Shown piece by piece: positions 1 to 7,693 of a DNA stretch of 15,899 nucleotides. The notes under the pieces were generated by a model. That model was not told the origin of the DNA. It searched no databases and was given only the letters and a program-made list of their open reading frames with translations. The stretch comes from Hirudo medicinalis. Its lineage: Eukaryota; Annelida; Clitellata; Hirudinida; Hirudinidae. Every line of letters begins with the position of its first letter. The first letter of the stretch is position 1. The stretch is taken from positions 47,110-63,008 of the forward strand of contig MPNW01000695.1 of assembly GCA_011800805.1 (NCBI GenBank), read 5' to 3'. Position numbers and translations under genes: made by a program.

Positions 1-175
1 ATGGGGGTGGTGGTGGTGGTGGCGGTGGTGGTGGTGGCGGCGGCGGCTACGAAAACGAAAAAGAAGCAGTTGACATGGTTTTGTCGTCAACAACAGAATC
101 GAGGTGAACGTCTTATGGCATTACAACTCAATATGACATGGCTGGGGATGATGATGACGACGACGATGACGAGGG

Positions 176-251
<76 letters not shown>

Positions 252-412
252 GATGATGATGGTGATGGTGATAATGATGATGGTGACGGTGACGACGAAG
301 AAGCAGTTGACGTGTTTTTAAACGACAACAACAGAATCGAGGTGAACGTGAAGGTGAACGAGACAAACAAAAACTCAGCATGACACGGCTGGGGATGGTG
401 ATAATGGCCATG
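1..412. repeat. GGT and GAT microsatellites framed by a duplicated complex segment
   Basis: 1-49 is GGT/GGC repeat; 147-299 is GAT with GAC and GTG variants, including a long pure GAT run around 177-234. The two GAT flanks are related. AAGAAGCAGTTGAC occurs at 61 and 298. CAACAACAGAATCGAGGTG starts at 88 and 326. ATGACATGGCTGGGGATG at 133-150 recurs with one change at 380-397. The array therefore lies in a locally duplicated unit of about 237-247 bp. Long Asp, Met or His open frames here are repeat translations, not genes. Confidence 0.85.
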
Positions 413-448
413 CTGATGATGACGATGACGTCAATAATAATAATTATT

Positions 449-480
<32 letters not shown>

Positions 481-481
481 C
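411..481. repeat. GAT/GAC then AAT microsatellite
   Basis: A short GAT/GAC run passes through TGACGTCA (a perfect CRE-like palindrome at 427-434) into AAT/ATT repeats ending at 481. Confidence 0.85.
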
Positions 482-568
482 ATTTACATTATTCTATTAG
501 TCGCTGTCGGTCATGTTAGTGGTTGTCAGCCCTTTGACCTTGTTTTGAAATAAATAAAAGAAAATATA

Positions 569-616
569 AAAAATAATAACAATAATAATAACAACAACAA
601 CAATAATAATAATAAT
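569..616. repeat. AAT/AAC microsatellite
   Basis: Interrupted AAT and AAC trinucleotides, about 16 units. Confidence 0.85.
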
Positions 617-1470
617 CCATTAGCGTCCGTTGCCTAGCTACATGATCAGGACATCGCTCCAGCGTCGGGTTTCGAACCCGTGCTGCCATCGTCGTGAGAA
701 TCAAGAGCAGGACCGAGAGGTGAACGTCTTATGACAAACAACAGCCGTCCTTAATCTGGGAACAGCTCTCGCATACTGAAAGTTCAATAGACATGGTGTC
801 CCCGTAGGGGGACTGTTGTGATCCATTTGTATAGGCCCATTTACATGCTGCTCTTTGATCATAACATTATCATTATGTTGCTAAGCAACCGAGTTAGCGA
901 CGCTTCTGGTAAAAATCCTTAAAAATATCATTAAATGTCCTTTGATGTCGCTTTAAATGCCGCTTTGATGTTATAGGGGCCCTTAAACTTCTTTCTGCTC
1001 GTCTACATCTGCTCAAGCTGGGGTTTGAACTCGGAGACCTCGAACTAGAGGTTTCTACTTACGAACTCGGATTGATGACATCTCCAGGATAACGTAGAGG
1101 AAGAATGGAATGATAACGAAAAGAAAAATGATGAGCAGGATTGAAAGACGGAAAAAAATGTCAAGAGTTGTTTTGAAGTGCAAAAAACAAAATTGATGCG
1201 AATCGAAAGTAAATGCTTTCACCCTGGCGAGTAAATCATGAAATGTAAATCATGGAAGAGTTTAGAATTTTCTCGATATTTAGAAAAAAAATTAACTCAA
1301 ATTTAATTGTAAATTAATTGAACATTTGTCTAAATTACAATCGACAAGCTTCTCGGTCAAAAATAGATCCATTTAATTGCAAAACATAATAAATTTCTCG
1401 ACTCTTATTTTCCCAACAAACGGCCATTTTGGAGGAATTCAAGAACGCAGAGAACTCTTCTTGCCACAAA
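617..1470. other. Non-coding stretch with degenerate tRNA-like B-box motifs
   Basis: No supported gene. GGTTTCGAACC at 668-678 and GGTTTGAACTC at 1022-1032 resemble, on the minus strand, the T-arm/B-box of tRNA genes. No full cloverleaf can be built, so these may be old tRNA-derived SINE fragments. A tight hairpin GTCCCC/GGGGAC lies at 798-813. From about 1090 the sequence is A/T-rich and featureless. Confidence 0.4.
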
Positions 1471-1565
1471 GCGCCCCTGGGAGCCGGCGCTATATAAATG
1501 GTCTAAGCGCCCCTGACGCTCACGCTTAGGGCGCTATATAAATAAACTTACATTACATTACATTC
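1471..1565. repeat. SINE-tail-like duplicated motif ending in an ACATT microsatellite
   Basis: GCGCCCCTG occurs at 1471 and 1507 and GCGCTATATAAAT at 1487 and 1531, so a unit of about 40 bp is duplicated imperfectly. CTAAGCG (1503-1509) and CGCTTAG (1523-1529) form a perfect 7-bp stem. The segment then runs into TTACATTACATTACATT (1549-1565). A GC-rich motif followed by TATATAAATAA and a short pentanucleotide array is typical of retroelement 3' ends in invertebrates, but the family is not identified. The TATATAAAT could be misread as a promoter TATA box. Confidence 0.45.
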
Positions 1566-1811
1566 TTCAATCTCGATTCAAGTCGAAGTAGTTTAAGTCA
1601 AGAGGTTCACGAGAAATCTAGAGCGATCTGCAATCTGAAAGATCGATTCCTTGAAATTCATGATACCTCGTATGATTTTTTTTTCTACCAGGGCACAGCA
1701 GAGTGATACTACTCTTCTTGTAATCTTGTTGACTTTCTCCGGATCACATTGAATAAAATGTCTGCTGTAGACTCATTCAGAAAGTGGAACTTTCGATTTC
1801 TGTTGTGAAGT

Positions 1812-2024
1812 GTGCCGGACCTAGGCATGGATGTGCCACTGCATGGGGGGGGGGGTCTCCACCAATTAGGGGCCTCCGCCAACCAAAGAAACCTTTTTGT
1901 CTTGTCAGGGATGGGCAACAGAAATGGCGTAGAGGCTCCCCCTAACAAGCTAACAGGCAAAATAAAGAAGGTTATTCTGGTTGGCGGAGGCCCCTAATTG
2001 GCCGGCCATGCCTAAATCCGGCAC
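1812..2024. mobile_element. 213-bp foldback MITE-like element with nested inverted repeats
   Basis: The outer arms GTGCCGGACCTAGGCATGG (1812-1830) and 2006-2024 match as inverted repeats at 17 of 19 positions. A second, perfect 24-bp inverted pair lies inside (1862-1885 and 1978-2001). A third pair, CTTGTCAGGG (1901-1910) against CCCTAACAAG (1940-1949), matches at 9 of 10. The element could therefore fold into one long imperfect hairpin. It has no transposase frame and contains a G-run at 1845-1855. No convincing target-site duplication is visible, so superfamily is not assigned. This pattern is typical of a non-autonomous DNA transposon. The two small open frames crossing it are by-products of the inverted repeats. 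Confidence 0.8.
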
Positions 2025-2042
2025 TCATTATCACTGCTAAAC

Positions 2043-2109
2043 AACAACAGCAGCAGCAGTAGCAGCAGTAGCAGCAGCAGTAGCAGCAGCGGTAGCGGCA
2101 GCAGCAGTG
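2043..2109. repeat. CAG/TAG trinucleotide repeat
   Basis: Interrupted CAG, TAG and CGG units. No long open frame is attached to it, so it is unlikely to encode polyglutamine. Confidence 0.9.
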
Positions 2110-2373
2110 ATTAACAGTGATTGTTATTGGATCCTCGAGAAAATTACTGAAAAACTTTCCAAAAGAAGAATAAAAAAAAGAGAGCAGCCACTCTAAGCAA
2201 GCTTCACCTCAAAATTACAACACAAATTACTGATCACTTAAGACAGCGTCATGTGTTGACTTCGTTGCCTGGTTGTGGTCGGACTACACTTCCCCTCCCC
2301 CTCTTTCACTTGTTATCTCTCCTCGTATCTCTGAGTATCGTCGGGTATCGTTGTGTATCCTTTGGTCTTTGTA

Positions 2374-2425
2374 AGTGGCTCTGTTAAAGAGAGCCATTCA
2401 AAAAAAAAAAAAAAAGAAAAAAAAA
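2374..2425 (+). other. Stem-loop followed by an A-run
   Basis: TGGCTCT (2376-2382) and AGAGCCA (2390-2396) form a 7-bp stem with loop GTTAAAG, extendable by a G-T and an A-T pair. Sixteen A residues (2400-2415), a G and nine more A follow after four bases. The stem recalls the animal histone mRNA 3' stem (GGCTCT/AGAGCC), but that element has a 4-base loop and no poly(A) tail, so identity is not claimed. A retrocopied RNA end is another reading. Confidence 0.35.
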
Positions 2426-2500
2426 TAGTCGATGATAACTGTGTATTAATGAAATCGAAAGTACTTATAGAGGCACGAAAATTAACCTCAGAGTAAAACC

Positions 2501-2580
2501 ATTATAATAACATAATATAATATTGTAATAATATAATATAATATAATATAATATAATAATAATTATTATAATGATTATTG
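2501..2580. repeat. ATAAT pentanucleotide microsatellite
   Basis: Nearly pure ATAAT units, best at 2528-2567, with variant flanks. Confidence 0.9.
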
Positions 2581-2599
2581 TTATGATTTAATTATACGT

Positions 2600-2655
2600 T
2601 ATTATTGCTGATATTATTATTATTATTATTATTATTAATATTACTGATGTTAATA

Positions 2656-2693
<38 letters not shown>

Positions 2694-2769
2694 GTTATTA
2701 TTATTATTATTGTTATTATTAATATTACTGATGTTAATATTATTATTATTATTATTATTATTATTGTTA

Positions 2770-2813
<44 letters not shown>

Positions 2814-3008
2814 GTTATTGTTATTATTATTATTATTATTGCTATTATTATTATTATTATAATTATTATTATTATTATTGCTATTATGTTATTATTATTA
2901 TTATTGCTATTATGTTATTATTATTATTATTTATTATCATTATTATTATTATTATTATCATTATTATTATTATTATCATTATTATTATTAATGTTATCAT
3001 TATCATTC
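2600..3008. repeat. Long ATT microsatellite with higher-order structure
   Basis: About 400 bp of ATT with GTT, GCT and ATC variants. A complex 21-base interruption (AATATTACTGATGTTAATAT plus T) occurs at 2637-2657 and again at 2721-2741, so an 84-bp block was copied. Near the end GCTATTATG recurs at 2880 and 2906. The poly-leucine frame is a repeat translation. Confidence 0.93.
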
Positions 3009-3104
3009 TGATAATTAATCTCGGGTTGCACATGATAACGGTACCAGCGTCTAGCCCGAGAGTACACATGTCGTGCGACAGGTGGCCGTGACACGCTCGT
3101 CATA
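3009..3104. other. Short complex spacer between microsatellites
   Basis: CTCGGG and CCCGAG arms bracket about 30 bases near 3021-3061. Otherwise nothing recognisable. Confidence 0.3.
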
Positions 3105-3238
3105 TGACGACGACGACGATGATGTCGATGTCGATGATGATGATGATGATGATGATGGTTGAGGGTGATGATGATGATGATGATGACGACGATGGAACGT
3201 TACGTAGCTAGCACATCCCTGGCGGCCATCATCATCAC

Positions 3239-3269
<31 letters not shown>

Positions 3270-3281
3270 GTCGTCATCCTC
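3105..3281. repeat. GAC/GAT then ATC/CGT microsatellites
   Basis: 3105-3194 reads GAC/GAT on the + strand. After a 30-base complex spacer, 3227-3279 reads ATC/CGT, the reverse-complement family. The small frame crossing them is repeat-derived. Confidence 0.85.
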
Positions 3282-3361
3282 GCACAGGGTAGTGAGTCGT
3301 TAATTAAAAGAGCGAGGGATATTGCACGGGCGTGCCTTCCCACGTCAGTAGGGCGATATTA

Positions 3362-3389
3362 GGGGAGGGAGGGGGTCGGAGGCGGTGGG
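3362..3389 (+). other. G-rich run, possible G-quadruplex
   Basis: G-runs GGGG, GGG, GGGGG and GGG are separated by loops of 1, 1 and 11 bases. The long last loop makes a stable three-tetrad quadruplex only possible, not likely. Confidence 0.3.
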
Positions 3390-3463
3390 CGATAATTAAG
3401 CATTGAATTCATCATCGTATCTATGCGCACGATTGCTTCCCGCGCGAGTCGACTGAAGTCTGC

Positions 3464-3554
3464 TTGTGATTTGTATTTGTTTTGTATCTAATTTGTGATT
3501 TGTATTTGTTTTGTATCTAATTTGTGATTTGTATTTGTTTTGTATCTAATTTGT
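3464..3554. repeat. 29-bp tandem repeat, about 3.1 copies
   Basis: Units start at 3464, 3493 and 3522 and are identical; the unit begins TTGTGATTTG and ends GTATCTAAT, and a partial fourth copy begins at 3551. The T/G-rich strand is the + strand. It ends only six bases before the 25-bp palindrome at 3561. Confidence 0.93.
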
Positions 3555-3560
3555 TTTTCC

Positions 3561-3585
3561 TAATCCTAATAAGTTATTAGGATTA
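3561..3585. promoter_or_regulatory. Perfect 25-bp palindrome with paired TAATCC/GGATTA sites
   Basis: TAATCCTAATAA (3561-3572), a single central G (3573) and TTATTAGGATTA (3574-3585) form perfect 12-base inverted arms. Each arm carries TAATCC, the known core site of K50 homeodomain proteins such as Otx and Bicoid. Regulatory function is inference; it could equally be a cruciform-prone palindrome with no role. Confidence 0.4.
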
Positions 3586-3598
3586 AGCATCACAGCTA

Positions 3599-3607
3599 TC
3601 GTTATCG

Positions 3608-3665
<58 letters not shown>

Positions 3666-3702
3666 TATCATCATCATCGTCGTCGTCGTCGTCTTCGTCG
3701 TT
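3599..3702. repeat. ATC then CGT microsatellite
   Basis: A long pure ATC run grades into CGT units at 3678-3702. Confidence 0.92.
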
Positions 3703-3753
3703 CATAATTCAATAAGTCTGGTTTATTGGATCAGTATTTCGTTTTGAAATTCA

Positions 3754-3838
3754 ATCATCATCATCATCATCAACAACAACAACAACAACAACAACAATAA
3801 TAATATTAATAATAATAATTACAATAACAATAACAATA
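3754..3838. repeat. ATC, AAC and AAT compound microsatellite
   Basis: Three successive trinucleotide families abut: ATC to about 3772, AAC to about 3796, then AAT/AAC. Confidence 0.9.
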
Positions 3839-3873
3839 ATTTTAATGTAAAAATGTAAATCGCAAGCTGATTG

Positions 3874-4077
3874 GTGGATGGATGGATGGATGGATGGATG
3901 GATGGATGGATGGATGAATGAACAGAGGTCTACAAGGACTGGCAATCGATGATCGACTGAAACAACAAATGAATGAATCAATGAATTAATGAACTATTGA
4001 ATGAATGAATGGATGGATGGATGGATGGACGGAGGGATGAGTGATTGATTGGTGATTGAATGAATGAATGAATGAAC
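3874..4077. repeat. GGAT and GAAT tetranucleotide arrays
   Basis: Pure GGAT at about 3874-3916, a complex spacer 3922-3966, then GAAT/GGAT units to 4077. The Ile-His-Pro-Ser frames on the minus strand are translations of this repeat. Confidence 0.9.
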
Positions 4078-4273
4078 GATTAAAAGCCCTCATTATTTAT
4101 TCATGAGACCAGATTGGGGGCGGGCTCGATCGGAGGACGACGATTGGCCACAGAACTAATTACAGACCGCAATACCCAGCAGACGTTTAAGACTCCTCTC
4201 CCCTCACAATCTCTCCATGTCTCTCTTTGTATTCCTTGTAAGTCTTTCATTAGCGAGGCCAGATGTTAATTGT
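4078..4273. other. Complex spacer, no gene seen
   Basis: Unique sequence of near-average GC, no recognisable motif or exon. Confidence 0.3.
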
Positions 4274-4282
4274 AATGATGGC

Positions 4283-4377
<95 letters not shown>

Positions 4378-4519
4378 CGATGACGATGACGATGGCGATG
4401 ACGACGACGACGACGATGATGATGATGGTGATGATGATGATGATGATGCTGCTGCTGCTGATGATGATGATGGTGATGATGGTGATGATGATGGTGTTGT
4501 TGATGATGATGATGATGGT
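4274..4519. repeat. Long GAT microsatellite
   Basis: About 245 bp of GAT with GAC, GGT and GCT variants in the second half; roughly 4283-4376 is pure GAT. Poly-Asp and poly-Met frames are artefacts. Confidence 0.95.
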
Positions 4520-4754
4520 CAACTGGTAATTAGCATAATTAATTAATTATCCCAGGTGTTAATTATAGCAGAGGTTGAGCTTCAAAGCGACCAGTCTCTC
4601 GAAATCAGCTTTGTAATTGTTAATAATAAATGAATAAAAAAAATAATTATTAAATAAAAAATAATTTATTCCTGCAAAGGGAAATAATAGATTCTATTTA
4701 ATATTTACAATTCATTGCAATAAATACAATTTTAATTCCACGTTTAATCGAACA
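4520..4754. other. AT-rich spacer
   Basis: Contains AATTAATTAATTA (4537-4549), homeodomain-core-like, and AATAAAAAA tracts. No coding evidence. Confidence 0.3.
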
Positions 4755-4955
4755 GGTTGACGGATGGATGGATGAAAGATTGGATGGATACATGATTGAA
4801 TGTATGATCATCGATCAGATGGATGGATGGATGGATGGATGGATGAATGGATGGATGAATGGAAGGATGGATGAATGAATGGATGGATGAATGAATGAAT
4901 GGATGGATGAATGAATGAATGGATGAATGGATATATAGATGGATGGATGGATGAG
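4755..4955. repeat. GGAT/GAAT tetranucleotide array
   Basis: Interrupted GGAT and GAAT units with a spacer around 4783-4818. The Ile-His-Pro-Ser minus-strand frames are not genes. Confidence 0.92.
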
Positions 4956-5267
4956 TAAACGACAGATGACCTTCACCTCCCTGGAGTAATGGCTGAGAAT
5001 TTCCAGAAACATCTGTCAACGGCTCTTTTTCTCCTCCGCAGTTCGTCAGTCCATCAGTGTCAGTGCTAACCCCGCCTCCTGGGCTTTCCAATTGGTCGAT
5101 CGATCTCCTTAACTCTCCATCTCTTAACTCTTTATCTCCCTAGATTTATTATTTATTTTATTTTATCTTTTTTTCTTTATTCAATTTTCAATTTTCAAAA
5201 GAACATACTTTTCAGATTTTGCTTAATTTTTATGTTTTCTGTTTTTTTTTAAGCCGTATTTATTTAT
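4956..5267. other. Spacer, no gene seen
   Basis: Complex sequence to about 5100, then pyrimidine-rich and T-rich sequence. No exon signature recognised. Confidence 0.3.
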
Positions 5268-5309
5268 TTACTATTATTATTATTATTGTTGTTGTTGTTG
5301 TTGTTATTA

Positions 5310-5370
<61 letters not shown>

Positions 5371-5405
5371 CATCATCATCATCATCATCATTATTATAAT
5401 TATAA
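5268..5405. repeat. ATT, GTT, ATT, ATC compound microsatellite
   Basis: Successive ATT, GTT (about 5287-5304), ATT and ATC (about 5370-5389) blocks. Confidence 0.93.
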
Positions 5406-5589
5406 CTGATCTGTAATTTGTTGATCGAGTTCCTTACACTTGCTACGGGGACTGTCCGAAAATGATGAGAGGCTATTTCGAGACACCTCGCCTGATTTGA
5501 GGATCATAAATTTTTACTATAAAGTAATTCGATATTTCTCAAAAGGTAGCAGATAACCTTTCTTCGTTTTCCCTCTAAAAAAAAATACC

Positions 5590-5618
5590 CTTTGACCTCT
5601 CCCCAAAAGAGGTCAAAG
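5590..5618. promoter_or_regulatory. 11-bp perfect inverted repeat with nuclear-receptor half-sites
   Basis: CTTTGACCTCT (5590-5600) and AGAGGTCAAAG (5608-5618) are perfect inverted arms around a 7-base spacer. They contain TGACCT (5593-5598) and AGGTCA (5610-5615). Each arm also reads outward as an imperfect DR1: AGGTCA-A-AGTTGA on + and AGGTCA-A-AGGGTA on -. DR1 elements are the known sites of HNF4 and RXR-type receptors, which regulate lipid genes. It lies about 2.1 kb upstream of the desaturase start. Function is inference. Confidence 0.35.
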
Positions 5619-6048
5619 TTGAACTCAAGGACGGCTCTTACGATTAGGGAAATAGGACACCACCCCTGATGGTACGGATAAATGAAAAAGTTATTTTGAT
5701 CCTAGAGGTGCTATCAATACAACCTTTGTTGTGATAATTACTTGTTCGATCACACCTGAGGCAGGTTTTTTTCTACAGGTTTTGAACAGTTCATCTAATA
5801 ATTCATTCTGTGGTCATTGTACATTGTAATACATCGTTACATTTTTGCACAAAAGGACAGCCCGAAGGGATGTACACCCGCTGGTGGGCTGACCGTCCCA
5901 ATGAAAAAAATTCAAAGCCGGAACAAAAAGGAATCAGTCAGACGTTCAAAAATTTAAAGTAGCAGTTCAAAGATCAGAAATTAGACGAAAAAGCCACTTG
6001 AGACGATTTCACTTACTTAAAATATATGATTTGTGAGAATGTTTGAAC

Positions 6049-6292
6049 ATGGACATGGACTCAGAGGATATAATGGCGGGAATCGAAGAAAATATACGAG
6101 GGCCAGAATATTTCAATGAAATTTTTTGAGCGTGGTACGACGAGAAGCTTCAGGTTTATATTTGTTCGAAAAAGGCTGACCATAAGAATGATAATATCTG
6201 ATGAAAGTGTAAAATATTTTTTAAATTGTCGAGGCAATGGATTGTTGGCATATTTGAACTTTGAAATGGCATCCAGAAAGTCATTGATTTGA
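6049..6292 (+). other. Two overlapping short frames, possible frameshifted exon
   Basis: A 26-codon frame (6049-6129) begins in a good context (AACATGG) with MDMDSEDIMAGIEEN. A 58-codon frame (6116-6292) overlaps it in the next frame across a run of six T at 6122-6127. Together they would give about 80 residues of mixed composition. No family is recognised, and chance is a real alternative in this AT-rich DNA. Confidence 0.15.
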
Positions 6293-6435
6293 TAAATATT
6301 TAATATTTAATAGAGTTTTTAATAGAGCTTTCGTGAAAGTTTGCGTCGATGCAGCTCAGTTTTTGACTTTTAGAACCTGCTGAGTCGATTTTTTTATGTG
6401 CGCTGTTACTACGCTAACAAAAATATGACATGATT

Positions 6436-6495
6436 CTATTTTAATAAATTCTATTTTAATAAATCCTATTTTAATAAATCCTATTTTAATAAATT
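6436..6495. repeat. 15-bp tandem repeat, four copies
   Basis: CTATTTTAATAAAT units start at 6436, 6451, 6466 and 6481, differing only in the last base of the unit. Each contains AATAAA, so the array could act as a cluster of poly(A) signals for a + strand transcript arriving from upstream, but no such transcript is recognised. Confidence 0.9.
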
Positions 6496-6974
6496 TAAGA
6501 ATTGCTATTAATTTTGACATTTCACGATCGCTAGAACCTTTCCACTGTTCGCTCGCCGCAAATAGAATTTGTCATGCTTTGCAAAAATTAATTCGAGACA
6601 AATAAAAATCATTCATTTTTAAAATCTAATTTTTAAAAACGCACACAGAATTTTATTTTAAATTATCCATTCGCAATAAAAACATAACCTTCGAATTTTG
6701 TAATCTAGGCCACCATTGGTCAGACGGTTTTGTAAGTAGTCGTATTATTGGCTGCCAGTCGGCATAGTCAGTATGGGCCTATCTTTCGACCCCTTGATGA
6801 GTACTTATTGTTTTTTTAAGCTCGTTTAAAGCCTTGTCTTCGTCTGCCCAGCTTTCCAAAGATTGCAAATAAGGATTGGAATTTAGAATTCGGACTGAGG
6901 TGATTTCCTTTTTTTTTTCTCGTGGTTTTGTTTTGATCTGCGTTCGTCGTAAATTCGGCGCTAGGTATAATGCT

Positions 6975-7076
6975 ATGGCAACACTCGGACAGGAGAAACG
7001 TGCTGTCGAGGTGAAGATGAAAATTTGTGTGGCAGACGACACGATGACTGATTTGTTTGACGGATTGTTTAGATGA
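6975..7076 (+). other. Short hypothetical frame of 33 codons
   Basis: ATG at 6975 has G at -3 and +4; the peptide begins MATLGQEKRAVEVKMK and ends DLFDGLFR. The frame can be read back to another ATG at 6876 through T-rich sequence of poorer composition. No relative is recognised. It could be an upstream open frame, an exon piece or chance. Confidence 0.12.
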
Positions 7077-7677
7077 GTGTAGATTGAGTTCTAAATTTTC
7101 CATTCTTTGGCAGTTTATTGTCTTTTACGGTAAAATGTTAACGACCTAGAATATCTCTCGATGCAGTCGAAACAATATGATTTATTTCATCATTTTACTA
7201 CTTTATGAGTAATGCATAGCCCTTGATTTCAACAAATTTAAAATCAGTTAGGTAAAATCTTGCTTAGTATAGATTATGCCCTTTATTGTTTATGCAGAAC
7301 TTGTATCATTGAGGTATTTCTCAGCAAAGTTGACACTCATATTTCGTGCTTAATATACTTGATGTTAGTTATTCAATTCTATGGAGCTTTCAAACTCTGT
7401 TTGGATGATAACCTCATTATAACTTAAACAATGGAAAGATAGATCCAATTGTTGCAGTGAAAGCTGATGCATCATGAAAGCACAGCACAAGTGGTGCACT
7501 GAGTGTCTGTTAGGTTAATTATTATATATTAATTATTATCCACTGCAGGCTGTTGAACTCCTTAATGTCTTAATTTTATTTATTTGAAAAAACCAAAACA
7601 TTGTTTAAATTCTCAATCATCAGAGCTCGTTGAATTTCTCTTTGAATAGATCCATTTGGGTAAAGAAACTGACAAAG

Positions 7678-7693
7678 TAATCAGCAGCGATGG
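7678..7693 (+). promoter_or_regulatory. Translation start context of the desaturase
   Basis: An in-frame TAA at 7678-7680 precedes the ATG at 7690 by three codons, so the protein cannot extend further upstream in this exon. The context GCAGCGATGG has G at -3 and G at +4, a strong Kozak match. Possible splice acceptors end at 7623 (TCTCAATCATCAG) and 7649 (TCTCTTTGAATAG), so an upstream non-coding exon is possible but unproven. Confidence 0.6.

Larger units (their letters stand above)
5406..7677. other. Upstream flank of the desaturase, AT-rich, no confident gene
   Basis: About 2.3 kb almost free of microsatellites, unlike the rest of the window. It holds the inverted repeat at 5590-5618 and the 15-bp array at 6436-6495. 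CAGCCC/GGGCTG arms lie at 5858-5891, and there are a few short frames. GTAAGT at 6732-6737 is a possible splice donor. No unambiguous TATA box or initiator close to the gene is seen; TATATATTAATTATTA-like sequence near 7523-7540 is the nearest AT-rich candidate. Confidence 0.4.

Noticed and set aside
147..299. Possible CRISPR array or minisatellite gene in the periodic 5' region
   Set aside because: The period is 3 bp with no spacers; the sequence is eukaryotic in character.
1487..1543. TATATAAAT as a pair of promoter TATA boxes
   Set aside because: Both lie in a duplicated unit ending in a microsatellite, better explained as a repeat tail; no gene follows.
2043..2109. Polyglutamine-coding CAG repeat
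   Set aside because: TAG units interrupt that frame and no extended open frame is attached.
2376..2396. Canonical histone mRNA stem-loop
   Set aside because: The loop is seven bases instead of four, no histone frame lies upstream, and an A-run follows.
4217..4546. 109-codon frame with a hydrophobic start and a long poly-Asp tract
   Set aside because: The Asp tract is the GAT microsatellite; the opposite strand and other frame are equally open. No domain outside the repeat.
4744..5091. Ile-His-Pro-Ser repeat protein on the minus strand
   Set aside because: It is the translation of the GGAT/GAAT array; the same peptide appears at 3751-3981 and 14095-14370 for the same reason.
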